This document shows, one piece after another, positions 24,684 through 32,625 of a stretch of DNA of 64,000 bases. Within the stretch, counting starts at the first letter, position 1. Every line of letters starts with the position of its first letter. The notes under the pieces are model-generated. The model worked only from the letters and a program-made list of their open reading frames with translations, was not told the origin of the DNA and did no database searches. The DNA is from SHZL01 sp031362985 (GTDB taxonomy: Bacteria; Pseudomonadota; Gammaproteobacteria; Xanthomonadales; SZUA-36): contig JANLTO010000157.1 of assembly GCA_031362985.1 (NCBI GenBank), forward strand, positions 1 through 64,000, given 5' to 3'. The position numbers and the translations under genes were made by a program.

Positions 24684-25742
24684 TTATGGATCCTGCGACA
24701 ACGATACAACAATGTGGCCGTCGCTGAGCCGGGAAGTAAGGTCACTGGTGGCTGTGGCGACAGAAAGTACCTGCTGAGGCTGCACACCCAGGTTGCCATG
24801 CAGCACCGTGCTGGCCGCTATCGACTCTGCGGATGCCGAGGTGTACTCAACCTGTCGGCCCAATTCGCGCCCGGCCCAGTTAAAAAGTTCGGCCAGGCTG
24901 CGTCCATCGGACTCAAACCCCGGGGAGAGTACTTCCGCCCAGGCCCAATCGTCGCCCCAGGTGGGTATGGGCTCTAATGCAATTTTCCCGTTGGGTGATA
25001 CCCTGAGTTGTTGACCCACACGGGCCTGTGCCGGCGCTTGCTGCCCGTCGGAATGTGGCATTGGCAGTGGTTGAACCATTACCTCGCCTTCCCGCACGCT
25101 GATCAACAGGCCGCTTGCTGACGTCTGCGCCATGAACTGGGTGCCCAAATGACGAACCAGACCCTGTGGCGTGCGGATGCTAATCGCCTGGCCGACTGCC
25201 TGGCCTGGCAATGTGTCAAGGTAAACACGGCCGGACTGCAGGAAAATTTCAACGTCCGATATCAATTTGAGTTCCGTGTGTTCATCCAGGCGCACAAGGG
25301 TGCCATTCATCCACCGCAGCCCCGCCCCGGATGCCGTGCCGCTGCGCAGTGTCAGCCCAATCATCACATCCCCGATCGTCAATTCATCGGCGGCCCCGGG
25401 ATGCAGCACAACGGGGCCGTTTGCTGAAAATGCAGTCACGGTACCAACGATCTTCTCAATGGATGCCACGGCCGCAGTGGAATCGGAAATGGGGGCATGC
25501 GGGTTGATGCGCGCAACGGCCACCACAGCCACCACGATGGACGCAGCCAGCGCCCAGGCCCATATTCTGCGCCGGCGGCCACGGTTCATTGCCCGCCACT
25601 GCCCGTGGACAGCCTGGCGAATCAGCTGTTCATCTTCTGCCGGTGGCTGTTTTCTGGCCGGCACCTGGTGAAATAAATCTGCGAGGACATCATTGTCCGG
25701 CTCATGCTGAGTCATTGGTTTTTTAGGATCTGTGCCGTTCAT
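24684..25742 (-). CDS. FecR-family anti-sigma / sigma regulator
   Basis: 352 residues. Cytoplasmic head about 1-60, one membrane span about 62-82 (RIWAWALAASIVVAVVAVAR) and a FecR domain about 95-215 (TLRSGTASGAGLRWMNGTLV, IRTPQGLVRHLGTQFMA, GEVMVQPL). The C-terminal part (from about 275) would contact the STN domain of the receptor encoded downstream. It follows the sigma gene by 10 bp, so they form one operon. Confidence 0.87.
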   Translation of the reverse strand: MNGTDPKKPMTQHEPDNDVLADLFHQVPARKQPPAEDEQLIRQAVHGQWRAMNRGRRRRIWAWALAASIVVAVVAVARINPHAPISDSTAAVASIEKIVGTVTAFSANGPVVLHPGAADELTIGDVMIGLTLRSGTASGAGLRWMNGTLVRLDEHTELKLISDVEIFLQSGRVYLDTLPGQAVGQAISIRTPQGLVRHLGTQFMAQTSASGLLISVREGEVMVQPLPMPHSDGQQAPAQARVGQQLRVSPNGKIALEPIPTWGDDWAWAEVLSPGFESDGRSLAELFNWAGRELGRQVEYTSASAESIAASTVLHGNLGVQPQQVLSVATATSDLTSRLSDGHIVVSLSQDP

Positions 25743-25752
25743 GTTTTTTTAC

Positions 25753-26373
25753 CTACTCCGATTGGTCTGCAGCCGAAGGATGCAATACCGGTTCTGCCAG
25801 GGTGGTGTAAATCTCTTCAAACGCTTTGCGCGCGCGGGCCAGCAGTGACTGCACCGCATCCGGGGTCAGCCCCATGCGTCCTGCAATCTCCTTGACCGAG
25901 TAGCCTTCTATATATTTCCACTCCAGTGCGTCACCGTAGTGGGGCGGAAGGTTATCCAGTGCGACCTGAACCAGTCGCGATGCTTCCTGCTGCTGGTAAT
26001 GCCGGCGTGGGTCATCCATCGCAGGCGCCACGAGGGAGTCAACTACCGCCTGCAGATCGGGATGGTCCTCGGTGAGCACTATGTGTTCGCGATACTGCGC
26101 ATTGCGGCGCGCCCAATCGACGATCTCATTACGGCAAATAGTGCACAGCCAGGTGAACAGGGCCGCTTCTCCAAGGTAGCGGTCAACCCTGTTCAAAGCC
26201 TTGCTGAGCGTGGCCAGCACAACTGCCCGGGTTGCTTCCCGGTCATCCGACATGCGCGCCTGGGCAAAGCGGTACAAGCGCGAGAAGTTTTGATTGAAAA
26301 ACTGGTCAAACGCCCGCTCATCGCCGCGTAACAGCCGCTTCACCAATTGTTTGTCGTCCAGGTAGATGGGCAC
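25753..26373 (-). CDS. ECF-type RNA polymerase sigma factor
   Basis: 206 residues from GTG 26373 with AGGAAG upstream. Sigma region 2 is at about 20-90 (FDQFFNQNFSRLYRFAQARM, ... FTWLCTICRNEIVDWARR) and region 4 at about 135-190 (LPPHYGDALEWKYIEGYSVK, then EIAGRMGLTPDAVQSLLARA). First gene of the sigma-FecR-TonB receptor cassette. Released by the receptor signal, it should transcribe the receptor gene and perhaps others. Confidence 0.88.
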   Translation of the reverse strand: MPIYLDDKQLVKRLLRGDERAFDQFFNQNFSRLYRFAQARMSDDREATRAVVLATLSKALNRVDRYLGEAALFTWLCTICRNEIVDWARRNAQYREHIVLTEDHPDLQAVVDSLVAPAMDDPRRHYQQQEASRLVQVALDNLPPHYGDALEWKYIEGYSVKEIAGRMGLTPDAVQSLLARARKAFEEIYTTLAEPVLHPSAADQSE

Positions 26374-26568
26374 GTTCGGGTCTTCCTGTGTATCCCTTAC
26401 TCAAAGTTTAGACGTTCCTGCCAGCTACAATCAGTCGAAATGCCCTCTGAAATACCTGACGACTGATTTATCGTCCGACATCCGTCCAACATGGCAGGGA
26501 CCGGTTGCAATTGCCGCAGCACAGCAACAGGAACTGGTCGCATTTTGGCTGAAATGGAGGAGATAGCA

Positions 26569-27582
26569 ATGAACCACGAAAAAGTGCAATTAATCCGGGG
26601 CGTAGAGTTGCTGGCCGTCGGACTCTTGTTGGGTTCGGTAGCGACCACGATTTGGGCGGACCATAAGGGCGACAGCAAGGCATGCTTTGAAACCACAAAG
26701 CTAATGCTAAAAGCCTGTAGTGCCGACATTGGCGACGATTTTCTGGTCGAAAATGCGAAATGCCTGAACACGAACGATGCCAGGGCCTGCCAGGGCGAAG
26801 CAAAAGCTGACTATAAGGAAGCGCGGCAAGACTGTCGTTACCAGTCCGAAGGTCGCAACGACTTGTGTGAGCGGTTGCCGAATGCCGGACCCTACATTGT
26901 GGAGCTTGACCCCGATGACTTTACTGGCGAATGCGCAGGCGGCAACCCGTTTTATCCACTGGTCCCAGGCACTGTAACCACCTTTGTTAGTGAAGAAGAT
27001 GCGGGTGAAACCATTGTGGTCGCGGTGACTGACGAAACGCGTGAAATTGCTGGCATCGAGACTATCGTTGTGCGCGACACGGTGTACGCAGGACTGCCGA
27101 ACGGAAATGGGGATCCGATCGGAGATCGCATTGAGGACACGGACGACTACTATGCGGTCGCAAATAATTGCGATGTCTGGTACCTCGGCGAGGTCTCGCA
27201 AAGCTTCGAAGATGGCTACCTCGATAACCTGCACGGTTCTTTCGTCACTGATATTGATCGTGCCCAGGCAGGCATCATCATGCTGGCTGATCCCATGGTA
27301 GGTGACGTGTATCGACAGGAATTTGCCTTAGGCGATGCGGAGGATGCGGCAGAAATTTTGGCACTGAATACCGACATCTACGATGAAAACGGCGACCTCG
27401 TGGAGTTCGATGATTCCAGCTTCAACTGCAATGGCGCGTGCCTCCTGACCGAAGACTTCGTTGCGACCAAACCTGATGCCATCGAGTTCAAGTATTTCAA
27501 GGCAGGCATCGGCTTTGTTGCCGAGCAGCTACCTGAGGGTGAAGTAATTCTCAAGCTGATCAAAATAGAAGTTCTGCCCTGA
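26569..27582 (+). CDS. Secreted acidic cysteine-containing protein, unknown function
   Basis: 337 residues; start at ATG 26569 behind GGAGG. Signal segment about 10-31 (RGVELLAVGLLLGSVATTIW). The N-terminal 100 residues contain regularly spaced Cys (KACFETTKLMLKACSADIG, AKCLNTNDARACQGEAKAD, RQDCRYQSEGRNDLCERLP), consistent with disulfides or a metal site. The rest is strongly acidic beta-rich sequence with PLVPGTVTTFVSEEDAGET and WYLGEVSQSFEDGYLDNLHG. It reminds me of uncharacterised exoproteins with a WYLGE motif; no function can be given. Divergent from the sigma-factor operon. Confidence 0.6.
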   Translation: MNHEKVQLIRGVELLAVGLLLGSVATTIWADHKGDSKACFETTKLMLKACSADIGDDFLVENAKCLNTNDARACQGEAKADYKEARQDCRYQSEGRNDLCERLPNAGPYIVELDPDDFTGECAGGNPFYPLVPGTVTTFVSEEDAGETIVVAVTDETREIAGIETIVVRDTVYAGLPNGNGDPIGDRIEDTDDYYAVANNCDVWYLGEVSQSFEDGYLDNLHGSFVTDIDRAQAGIIMLADPMVGDVYRQEFALGDAEDAAEILALNTDIYDENGDLVEFDDSSFNCNGACLLTEDFVATKPDAIEFKYFKAGIGFVAEQLPEGEVILKLIKIEVLP

Positions 27583-27921
27583 GGAACAGGGCTGTATTAT
27601 CTGCTTAACCAGTAGTCAGACGCCGGTCGATGACCCGTGCAAGGATCGCGACCGGCGTTTTATGTTGCTCACCACGAGCCTTATCAGAAGCATAAAAGGG
27701 CCAGAAATAGGGCCAAAAGACGCCAGATACAATTCACGCCCCCTCGAGCTCCTTGAAGCTGGCTGGCGGCACCCAGGTGCCGGGCAGGTGCCGGTTGCCC
27801 CAGCGGCACAGTTGCTGTAACACCGGGCGCTGCTGATAGATTGACTTCACAGGTGTGATGAAAGCAAGCTACTCTACTCGACAGCGTGGCTGTGCGGCCA
27901 CGACACACTAAGGAGACTGAC
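27583..27921. other. 339-bp intergenic region with terminator
   Basis: Contains the terminator at 27620-27662. Further on, the minus strand has a short open frame ending TGA at 27736-27734 (reading LCRWGNRHLPGTWVPPASFK near its end) that could be a gene remnant but has no start. The last 15 bp hold the AAGGAG site of the GST gene. Confidence 0.4.
27620..27662 (+). terminator. Rho-independent terminator
   Basis: ACGCCGGTCG (27620-27629) pairs perfectly with CGACCGGCGT (27649-27658) around a 19-nt loop and is followed by TTTTAT. It lies 38 bp behind the stop of the secreted protein gene. Confidence 0.75.
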
Positions 27922-28548
27922 ATGCAAAAACTGAAACTTACCTACTTTGATTTTGACGGTGGTCGGGGAGAACCCATTCGCCTTGCCCTGGCCTACGGAA
28001 AAATTCCTTTCGAGGATAACCGTTTTCCAGCCAGTGACTGGCCGACAATGAAACACCAGACCCCACTGCTCCAGGTGCCGGTTATGGAAGTGGATGGTCA
28101 GATCATCACCCAAACCAACACCTTGCTGCGCTATACCGGCCAACTGGCCGGGCTCTACCCGAAGGACGCGCTCGAAGCAGCTCATTGTGATGAGGCGATG
28201 GATACCATTGAAGACATCGTGACCAAAGTGGTGCCGAGCATGTTCATGCAGGACCCGGAAGAAAAGCGCAAAGCGCGTGAAGCGCTGGCGGCCGGACCCA
28301 TCCCGCTGTTCCTGGCCCGCCTTGAAACCATGCTCAAAGAACGTGGTGGCCGCTATTTTGCGGGCGATCGCTTGAGCGTAGCGGATTTGAAAGTATTCCT
28401 GTGGGCACGCCATCTGCAGTCCGGAGCGCTGGACCATATACCCACCGACATCGTGCAACGGCTGGCGCCGACGGTGGCCGAGCACTCCAAGCGCATCAGT
28501 GCGGTGCCTGAAATTGTGGCCTATTACAAGCAGCGGGCGGCAGCGTAA
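27922..28548 (+). CDS. Glutathione S-transferase family protein
   Basis: 208 residues from ATG 27922 (AAGGAG upstream). The N-terminal thioredoxin-fold domain starts KLTYFDFDGGRGEPIRLALA, with the active-site Tyr at the usual position and QVPVMEVDGQIITQTNTLLRY holding the cis-Pro and glutathione-binding QT/S pair. The C-terminal helical domain includes GDRLSVADLKVFLW. The layout matches sigma/alpha-like GSTs (prostaglandin-D synthase-like). Likely detoxification by glutathione conjugation; substrate unknown. Confidence 0.9.
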   Translation: MQKLKLTYFDFDGGRGEPIRLALAYGKIPFEDNRFPASDWPTMKHQTPLLQVPVMEVDGQIITQTNTLLRYTGQLAGLYPKDALEAAHCDEAMDTIEDIVTKVVPSMFMQDPEEKRKAREALAAGPIPLFLARLETMLKERGGRYFAGDRLSVADLKVFLWARHLQSGALDHIPTDIVQRLAPTVAEHSKRISAVPEIVAYYKQRAAA

Positions 28549-28598
28549 GCAGCTGAATTCAACCCGAAGCCGCACGTCCATCATGCAGGTGGTCACTC

Positions 28599-28952
28599 AT
28601 GCGTAATTATGTCAAGCCGCTGATCGAGAATATGTCGGAGGCGACAGTTGCCTGCCTGGTCACCATGGTGCAGGGGAATGTACTCGCAATCGGGGTCGGT
28701 CACTTGATTATTGCATCCCAGACCGGCATCACCGCAGGCGCCGCTGCCACGCTAGTAGTGGTTTTGGCAAAACCGCATAAGCGCGGACTGATTGCGTTGA
28801 TACTGGGTGGGATAACTACCGTCGTGGATTACCTGGTTCACCCGGGTATGTTTGGCAGCGTGTTTACCGAGGCCATTGTGACCGGTGCGGGAGCGGCCCT
28901 GCTCTCTTACGGGGCAAGCAAGCTCATCGGAGTGGTGCGTCGCTCACCCTGA
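28599..28952 (+). CDS. Small membrane protein, unknown function
   Basis: 117 residues with three or four hydrophobic segments (VACLVTMVQGNVLAIGVGHL, GAAATLVVVLA, GLIALILGGITTVVDYLVHP, AIVTGAGAALLSYGASKLIG). The central TVVDYLVHPG motif between spans is notable. It starts 50 bp behind the GST gene with GGTGGT-like upstream sequence and may be co-transcribed. No family recognised. Confidence 0.6.
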   Translation: MRNYVKPLIENMSEATVACLVTMVQGNVLAIGVGHLIIASQTGITAGAAATLVVVLAKPHKRGLIALILGGITTVVDYLVHPGMFGSVFTEAIVTGAGAALLSYGASKLIGVVRRSP

Positions 28953-28995
28953 CCCCCCAGTCCCCAGTCCCTCCGTCTCAGGGTGGATCGCCCGA

Positions 28996-30021
28996 ATGGA
29001 ACATCCGAGTGGAACCAACAGGCAAGAGGCCCGAAGCCGGGTGAGTCGCCGACCAGCATTGAGCGGTTTTCTCGGCGAAATTCGCCGCGCGATAATAATC
29101 AAGCTGCAAGCCAAAAAAATCAATTACACGAAGTTTTTCGTGCGGCACTTCGGTCGAATTCCGTACTTCGACGTGGAATTGGGAAAAGCGGCGGACTTGC
29201 GATCCTACTTGCAATCGGACTCAAGAAAACCCGGAATCAGTGCTTTTATGCGCCTCAAGAATGAGGAGCAGTTCGTTGAGGCCACCGTAGAATCCATAGT
29301 TCACTGCGTGGACGAATTGGTCATAGTTCACAATGGTTGCACCGACCGCACACCCGAAATCATAGAATCGTGCAGACTGCGCTATCCAGACAAGATCCGC
29401 ATCTTTGAATACAAACCCAAGGTGTTTCCTTGTGCTTCCGCCGAACACAGGCTGGAGCCCATGGGCTCACCACACAGCGTGGTGAATTATTACAACTACG
29501 CGCTGGCAAAAACCACCCGCAAGATCGCAATAAAAGTCGATGGCGATGAGCTCTACCTGGACAAACCTTTCAGGCAATTAGCGCATGATCTTCGCAGTGG
29601 AAACTGTTCAACTCCGATCGGCGTACAGGGAATCAATCTTTGGGATGAGATAGATGGAATCTTTGTGAATGCCTCGCACCCCGTCATGGCTGACATCGAC
29701 AAGGGGTTCTTCACTGTAAGCCCGCGAACATTCTTCGTGCACTACCGGCACTATGAACTATTCACTTATGCGTATGAACGCTCGGCCGGAATTGTTTTTT
29801 ATCACTTAAAAGGCATGAAAAAAGATCGCGGGCTGGGCAATTATTGCGTTCAGCCTGGCGCTACGACGTTCTCTGCTGCGCATGTGGACAGGTTGACGGA
29901 GCCCGATTTGATCTCCTGGCAGGAGTTCAGTCTCCTGATGGGAGACTCCGCAGACCTTCCGGAGCCCGCAACACTGGGCCTGCGGGCCAGGAAAAATCCT
30001 CAGGAACCCGTAACAGGCTGA
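28996..30021 (+). CDS. Glycosyltransferase family 2-like protein
   Basis: 341 residues. The GT-A fold is visible from about residue 80: GISAFMRLKNEEQFVEATVE, CVDELVIVHNGCTDRTPEII, and the metal/nucleotide-binding KVDGDELYLDKPF. This resembles GT2 enzymes that recognise a nucleotide sugar and modify surface glycans. No membrane span, so cytosolic or peripheral. The frame opens at 28885 inside the preceding gene; ATG 28996 removes the overlap and begins before the conserved part, though a later start is possible. Confidence 0.75.
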   Translation: MEHPSGTNRQEARSRVSRRPALSGFLGEIRRAIIIKLQAKKINYTKFFVRHFGRIPYFDVELGKAADLRSYLQSDSRKPGISAFMRLKNEEQFVEATVESIVHCVDELVIVHNGCTDRTPEIIESCRLRYPDKIRIFEYKPKVFPCASAEHRLEPMGSPHSVVNYYNYALAKTTRKIAIKVDGDELYLDKPFRQLAHDLRSGNCSTPIGVQGINLWDEIDGIFVNASHPVMADIDKGFFTVSPRTFFVHYRHYELFTYAYERSAGIVFYHLKGMKKDRGLGNYCVQPGATTFSAAHVDRLTEPDLISWQEFSLLMGDSADLPEPATLGLRARKNPQEPVTG

Positions 30022-30055
30022 TAAAAAAGTCGCCGGCCCTTTAGCCTTGGTCCGC

Positions 30056-31072
30056 TTAACCCCCAGGTAACACCTCGCCTGGCTCGGGACAGGTGCCCGG
30101 GGTGACTTCACCGGCAGTTTTTACGTCCAGGTGCGTAGTAGCCGCGAAGGTTGTCATTCCAACCACTCCGTCGCGCCGGTCGGTATCCATCAATTTAGCA
30201 AGTTCCACTTCCAGGCGGTAACTCATGCCGGGAATCAGTTGGGCACCGGCAACAGTGATCTCCGTGGCGGTATAGGTCAGCCAGGTGGCAGAGGGTTGGT
30301 CTGGATCCACCAGGGGGTTTGGTGTCAGTAACGGGCGGCCGCTGTGATATACGCGATTGCCCTGGCAGTCCTCCATCATGACGAAAATCAGGTCATCGGC
30401 GATGCCGTTGGGGTCTGCCCGGCCGCTGGTGAACGGCGTCCAGGATACCTGCAGGTCCTCACCTGCGCGCACCGCCTCCGGGCTCACTGCGGCGCCGCCC
30501 TGGACCAGTTGTATCGCAGGTGGTGGAGGCAGGTCGGTGACGGTACCGGCACTGCCAAGACTCATGACGAAATCCTGCACATTGCCTGTGGGGGTATGAA
30601 AACTGAATGCATAGTCACCGTTGGGCAACTCCCCATCCAGATCCGCCAACTGCAGGTGTATTTTGCCTTCCCGGGCGTGTAGTACTGCGCCGTTGTCGGT
30701 CTCGTGGTCGAAGGGGATGGGCTCGGCGCCAGGAGCAAGCAGACGCATGCTTCCCTCACTCATCCCACCACCGGCTTTGCTGAAAATTTCAGCAAAATAA
30801 TGGATGTCGTTTGGCCCGATTAAACCGGCTGCTTCCTGCTGGAAATGCCAGGTTTTACCAAGGACGAAAAAGCTTACGCTATCGCCCGGAGATGCTGTCG
30901 GCTGTGCAGCTGCAGGCGCCGTAGAGTCAGACACTGCGGGTTCGGCCACAGGATCTGCCGCCACATTAGCTTCGGGTGACTTTGAGTCGCAGCCAGGCAA
31001 CAGTAGCATGGCGCAGGCTACGAGAATGATGTGCAGGACGGTTTGCTGGCGGAACGGTTGGCGCTGCTGCAT
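30056..31072 (-). CDS. Lipoprotein of unknown function
   Basis: 338 residues. Lipoprotein signal MQQRQPFRQQTVLHIILVAC followed by the lipobox LLPGC (Cys28), then an Ala/Pro/Ser linker of about 35 residues. The mature domain has beta-sandwich-like segments (FFVLGKTWHFQQEAAGLI, DGELPNGDYAFSFHTPTGNV, LQVSWTPFTSGRADPNGIAD) and ends with a CPEPGEVLPGG tail. Likely outer-membrane-anchored. No family recognised. Convergent with the glycosyltransferase gene, 34 bp apart. Confidence 0.65.
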   Translation of the reverse strand: MQQRQPFRQQTVLHIILVACAMLLLPGCDSKSPEANVAADPVAEPAVSDSTAPAAAQPTASPGDSVSFFVLGKTWHFQQEAAGLIGPNDIHYFAEIFSKAGGGMSEGSMRLLAPGAEPIPFDHETDNGAVLHAREGKIHLQLADLDGELPNGDYAFSFHTPTGNVQDFVMSLGSAGTVTDLPPPPAIQLVQGGAAVSPEAVRAGEDLQVSWTPFTSGRADPNGIADDLIFVMMEDCQGNRVYHSGRPLLTPNPLVDPDQPSATWLTYTATEITVAGAQLIPGMSYRLEVELAKLMDTDRRDGVVGMTTFAATTHLDVKTAGEVTPGTCPEPGEVLPGG

Positions 31073-31291
31073 GGTGTGACACCCTCTCTGTGAATTTTCA
31101 TGACCTATAGTAGAACTCTGGCCGATCTATATTACCTAAGGTTTGCGATTGAATCCGCGTTCCCCTTATACCAGTTATCTGCCAAGCCGCTAAGTCACCA
31201 GGGTGTGCAGATAGTTCATTGCTTGCCTCCCGCCTTGTGCTTAGCTAGTGTAAACCCTGCGCGCATACCCTGGCCAAACGATGGAGACTCA

Positions 31292-31732
31292 ATGAACGAA
31301 TCGCGGATGAACGAACCCTTGGATGAAGCACCGATAAACCATCGTGCCGTGCTGCTGCGTAATGCCGTAGTGCTGCAATTCAAATTGCTGGTGGACGGTT
31401 TACGCGATGCGGCGCTGATCCCGCTGGCACTGGTGGCCACTATTCTTGGACTGATGCGCGGTGGCGAAAACGCTGACCGTGAATTCCGGCGAGTGATCAA
31501 GTTGGGCAAGCGCAGCGAGCGCTGGATCAATCTGTTTGGACATCAGGCCTCATCAAGCCGTGTCAGGCCCGGTGGCTCGCTGGATCAATTGCTGGAACGT
31601 GTGGAGGCCGTGGTGGTGGACCAGTACATGAAGGGACACACTACCGAGGAGGCCCGGTCCGCAATCGAGGCGGCCATGGAAAGTAAGGCGGGGGACGACT
31701 CCGAGGCGGATCATAAGGGAAAAGGGCTCTGA
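31292..31732 (+). CDS. Small protein with one hydrophobic segment, unknown function
   Basis: 146 residues from ATG 31292 with GGAG at 31283-31286. Residues about 20-62 read LLRNAVVLQFKLLVDGLRDA and ALIPLALVATILGLMRGG, a possible membrane hairpin or amphipathic anchor, followed by a charged FRRVIKLGKRSERWINLFG segment and an acidic tail. The pattern recurs in hypothetical proteins of marine gammaproteobacteria (from memory). Separated by 64 bp from the methyltransferase downstream. Confidence 0.65.
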   Translation: MNESRMNEPLDEAPINHRAVLLRNAVVLQFKLLVDGLRDAALIPLALVATILGLMRGGENADREFRRVIKLGKRSERWINLFGHQASSSRVRPGGSLDQLLERVEAVVVDQYMKGHTTEEARSAIEAAMESKAGDDSEADHKGKGL

Positions 31733-31796
31733 GCCCCCTGGATCGACCAGCCTGCGCCCAGATGGTGCAAAATAGCCAATCGTTATCGAGTGCCAC

Positions 31797-32414
31797 ATGA
31801 GCCATAAGAAACACTGGAATCTGGTTTACCAGGCCAAAGAACCCGATGATGTTAGTTGGTACCAGCGCCGCCCGGACCTGTCACTGGCACTGATTGCCGG
31901 GTCCGGCGTGAGCAAGGACGCGGGCGTTATTGATGTCGGCGGTGGCGCATCCGTGCTGGTTGATTGCCTGCTGGACGACGGCTACACGCACCTTGCCGTG
32001 CTGGATGTATCCGGCGCGGCATTGAATCACGGGCGCTCGCGCCTGGGCGCGCGGGCCGGCACCGTTGAGTGGTTCGAGGCGGACGTCACATCGTTCGAGC
32101 CGCCGCATCGCTTCGGCCTGTGGCATGACCGCGCTGTTTTCCACTTCCTGACGGCCGCGGATGACCGTCGCGGCTACCTTGAGACCTTGCGCCGGACTTT
32201 GCAGCCGGGCGGCACAGTGGTGATTTCCACTTTTGCGCTGGATGGTCCGGCGAAGTGCAGCGGTCTTGATGTCGTGCGTTATGACGAGCAGGCCATGCTG
32301 GCGGAGTTAGGCCCGGAGTTTCAGCTGCAGGAGGTTCGTCGTGAAACACATATCACGCCATGGCAGGCCGAGCAGCGCTTTATTTACTTTCACTTGCAGT
32401 GGCGAAGCGCATGA
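31797..32414 (+). CDS. Class I SAM-dependent methyltransferase
   Basis: 205 residues. SAM-binding motif I is GVIDVGGGASVLVDCLLDDG (about 41-60), motif II region LAVLDVSGAAL, and the post-motif RFGLWHDRAVFHFLTAADDR. The LWHDRAVFHFL variant and N-terminal HWNLVYQAKEPDDVSWYQRR are typical of a thiopurine/tellurite-resistance-like subgroup of small methyltransferases. Substrate unknown, cytosolic. Confidence 0.85.
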   Translation: MSHKKHWNLVYQAKEPDDVSWYQRRPDLSLALIAGSGVSKDAGVIDVGGGASVLVDCLLDDGYTHLAVLDVSGAALNHGRSRLGARAGTVEWFEADVTSFEPPHRFGLWHDRAVFHFLTAADDRRGYLETLRRTLQPGGTVVISTFALDGPAKCSGLDVVRYDEQAMLAELGPEFQLQEVRRETHITPWQAEQRFIYFHLQWRSA

Positions 32415-32460
32415 ACGGGACGCATAGAATGGTGAAGAACACGGAAATCTGGATCAGCAC

Positions 32461-32559
32461 GTGGTCGACGAAAAAGTAAATGAGATCCGTGGCGAATTCA
32501 TCCCTGAGAATTGGTTGCGAAACACGTGGGAAATGGCGCTTCCGCCGCTACGTCAATAG
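32461..32559 (+). pseudogene. Possible 3' remnant of a gene
   Basis: The frame ending TAG 32557-32559 reads DEKVNEIRGEFIPENWLRNT and ends WEMALPPLRQ, which looks like a real protein end, but only about 45 codons are open and no ATG is present (GTG 32461 is the only start). It lies in the 211-bp gap before the flavoprotein pair. Confidence 0.2.
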
Positions 32560-32625
32560 GGTAGCCGGAACAATAACGCTCAGGCACATGCGTCATGTGA
32601 ATCACAAATCAAGCAGCAAAGCAGC

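Noticed and set aside
27734..27860. Minus-strand frame ending with GTWVPPASFKELEGA
   Set aside because: Could be the end of a lost gene, but there is no start, no upstream part and no family match.
27874..28596. 240-codon minus-strand frame over the GST gene
   Set aside because: The plus-strand GST has start, ribosome site and conserved motifs; the reverse frame has none.
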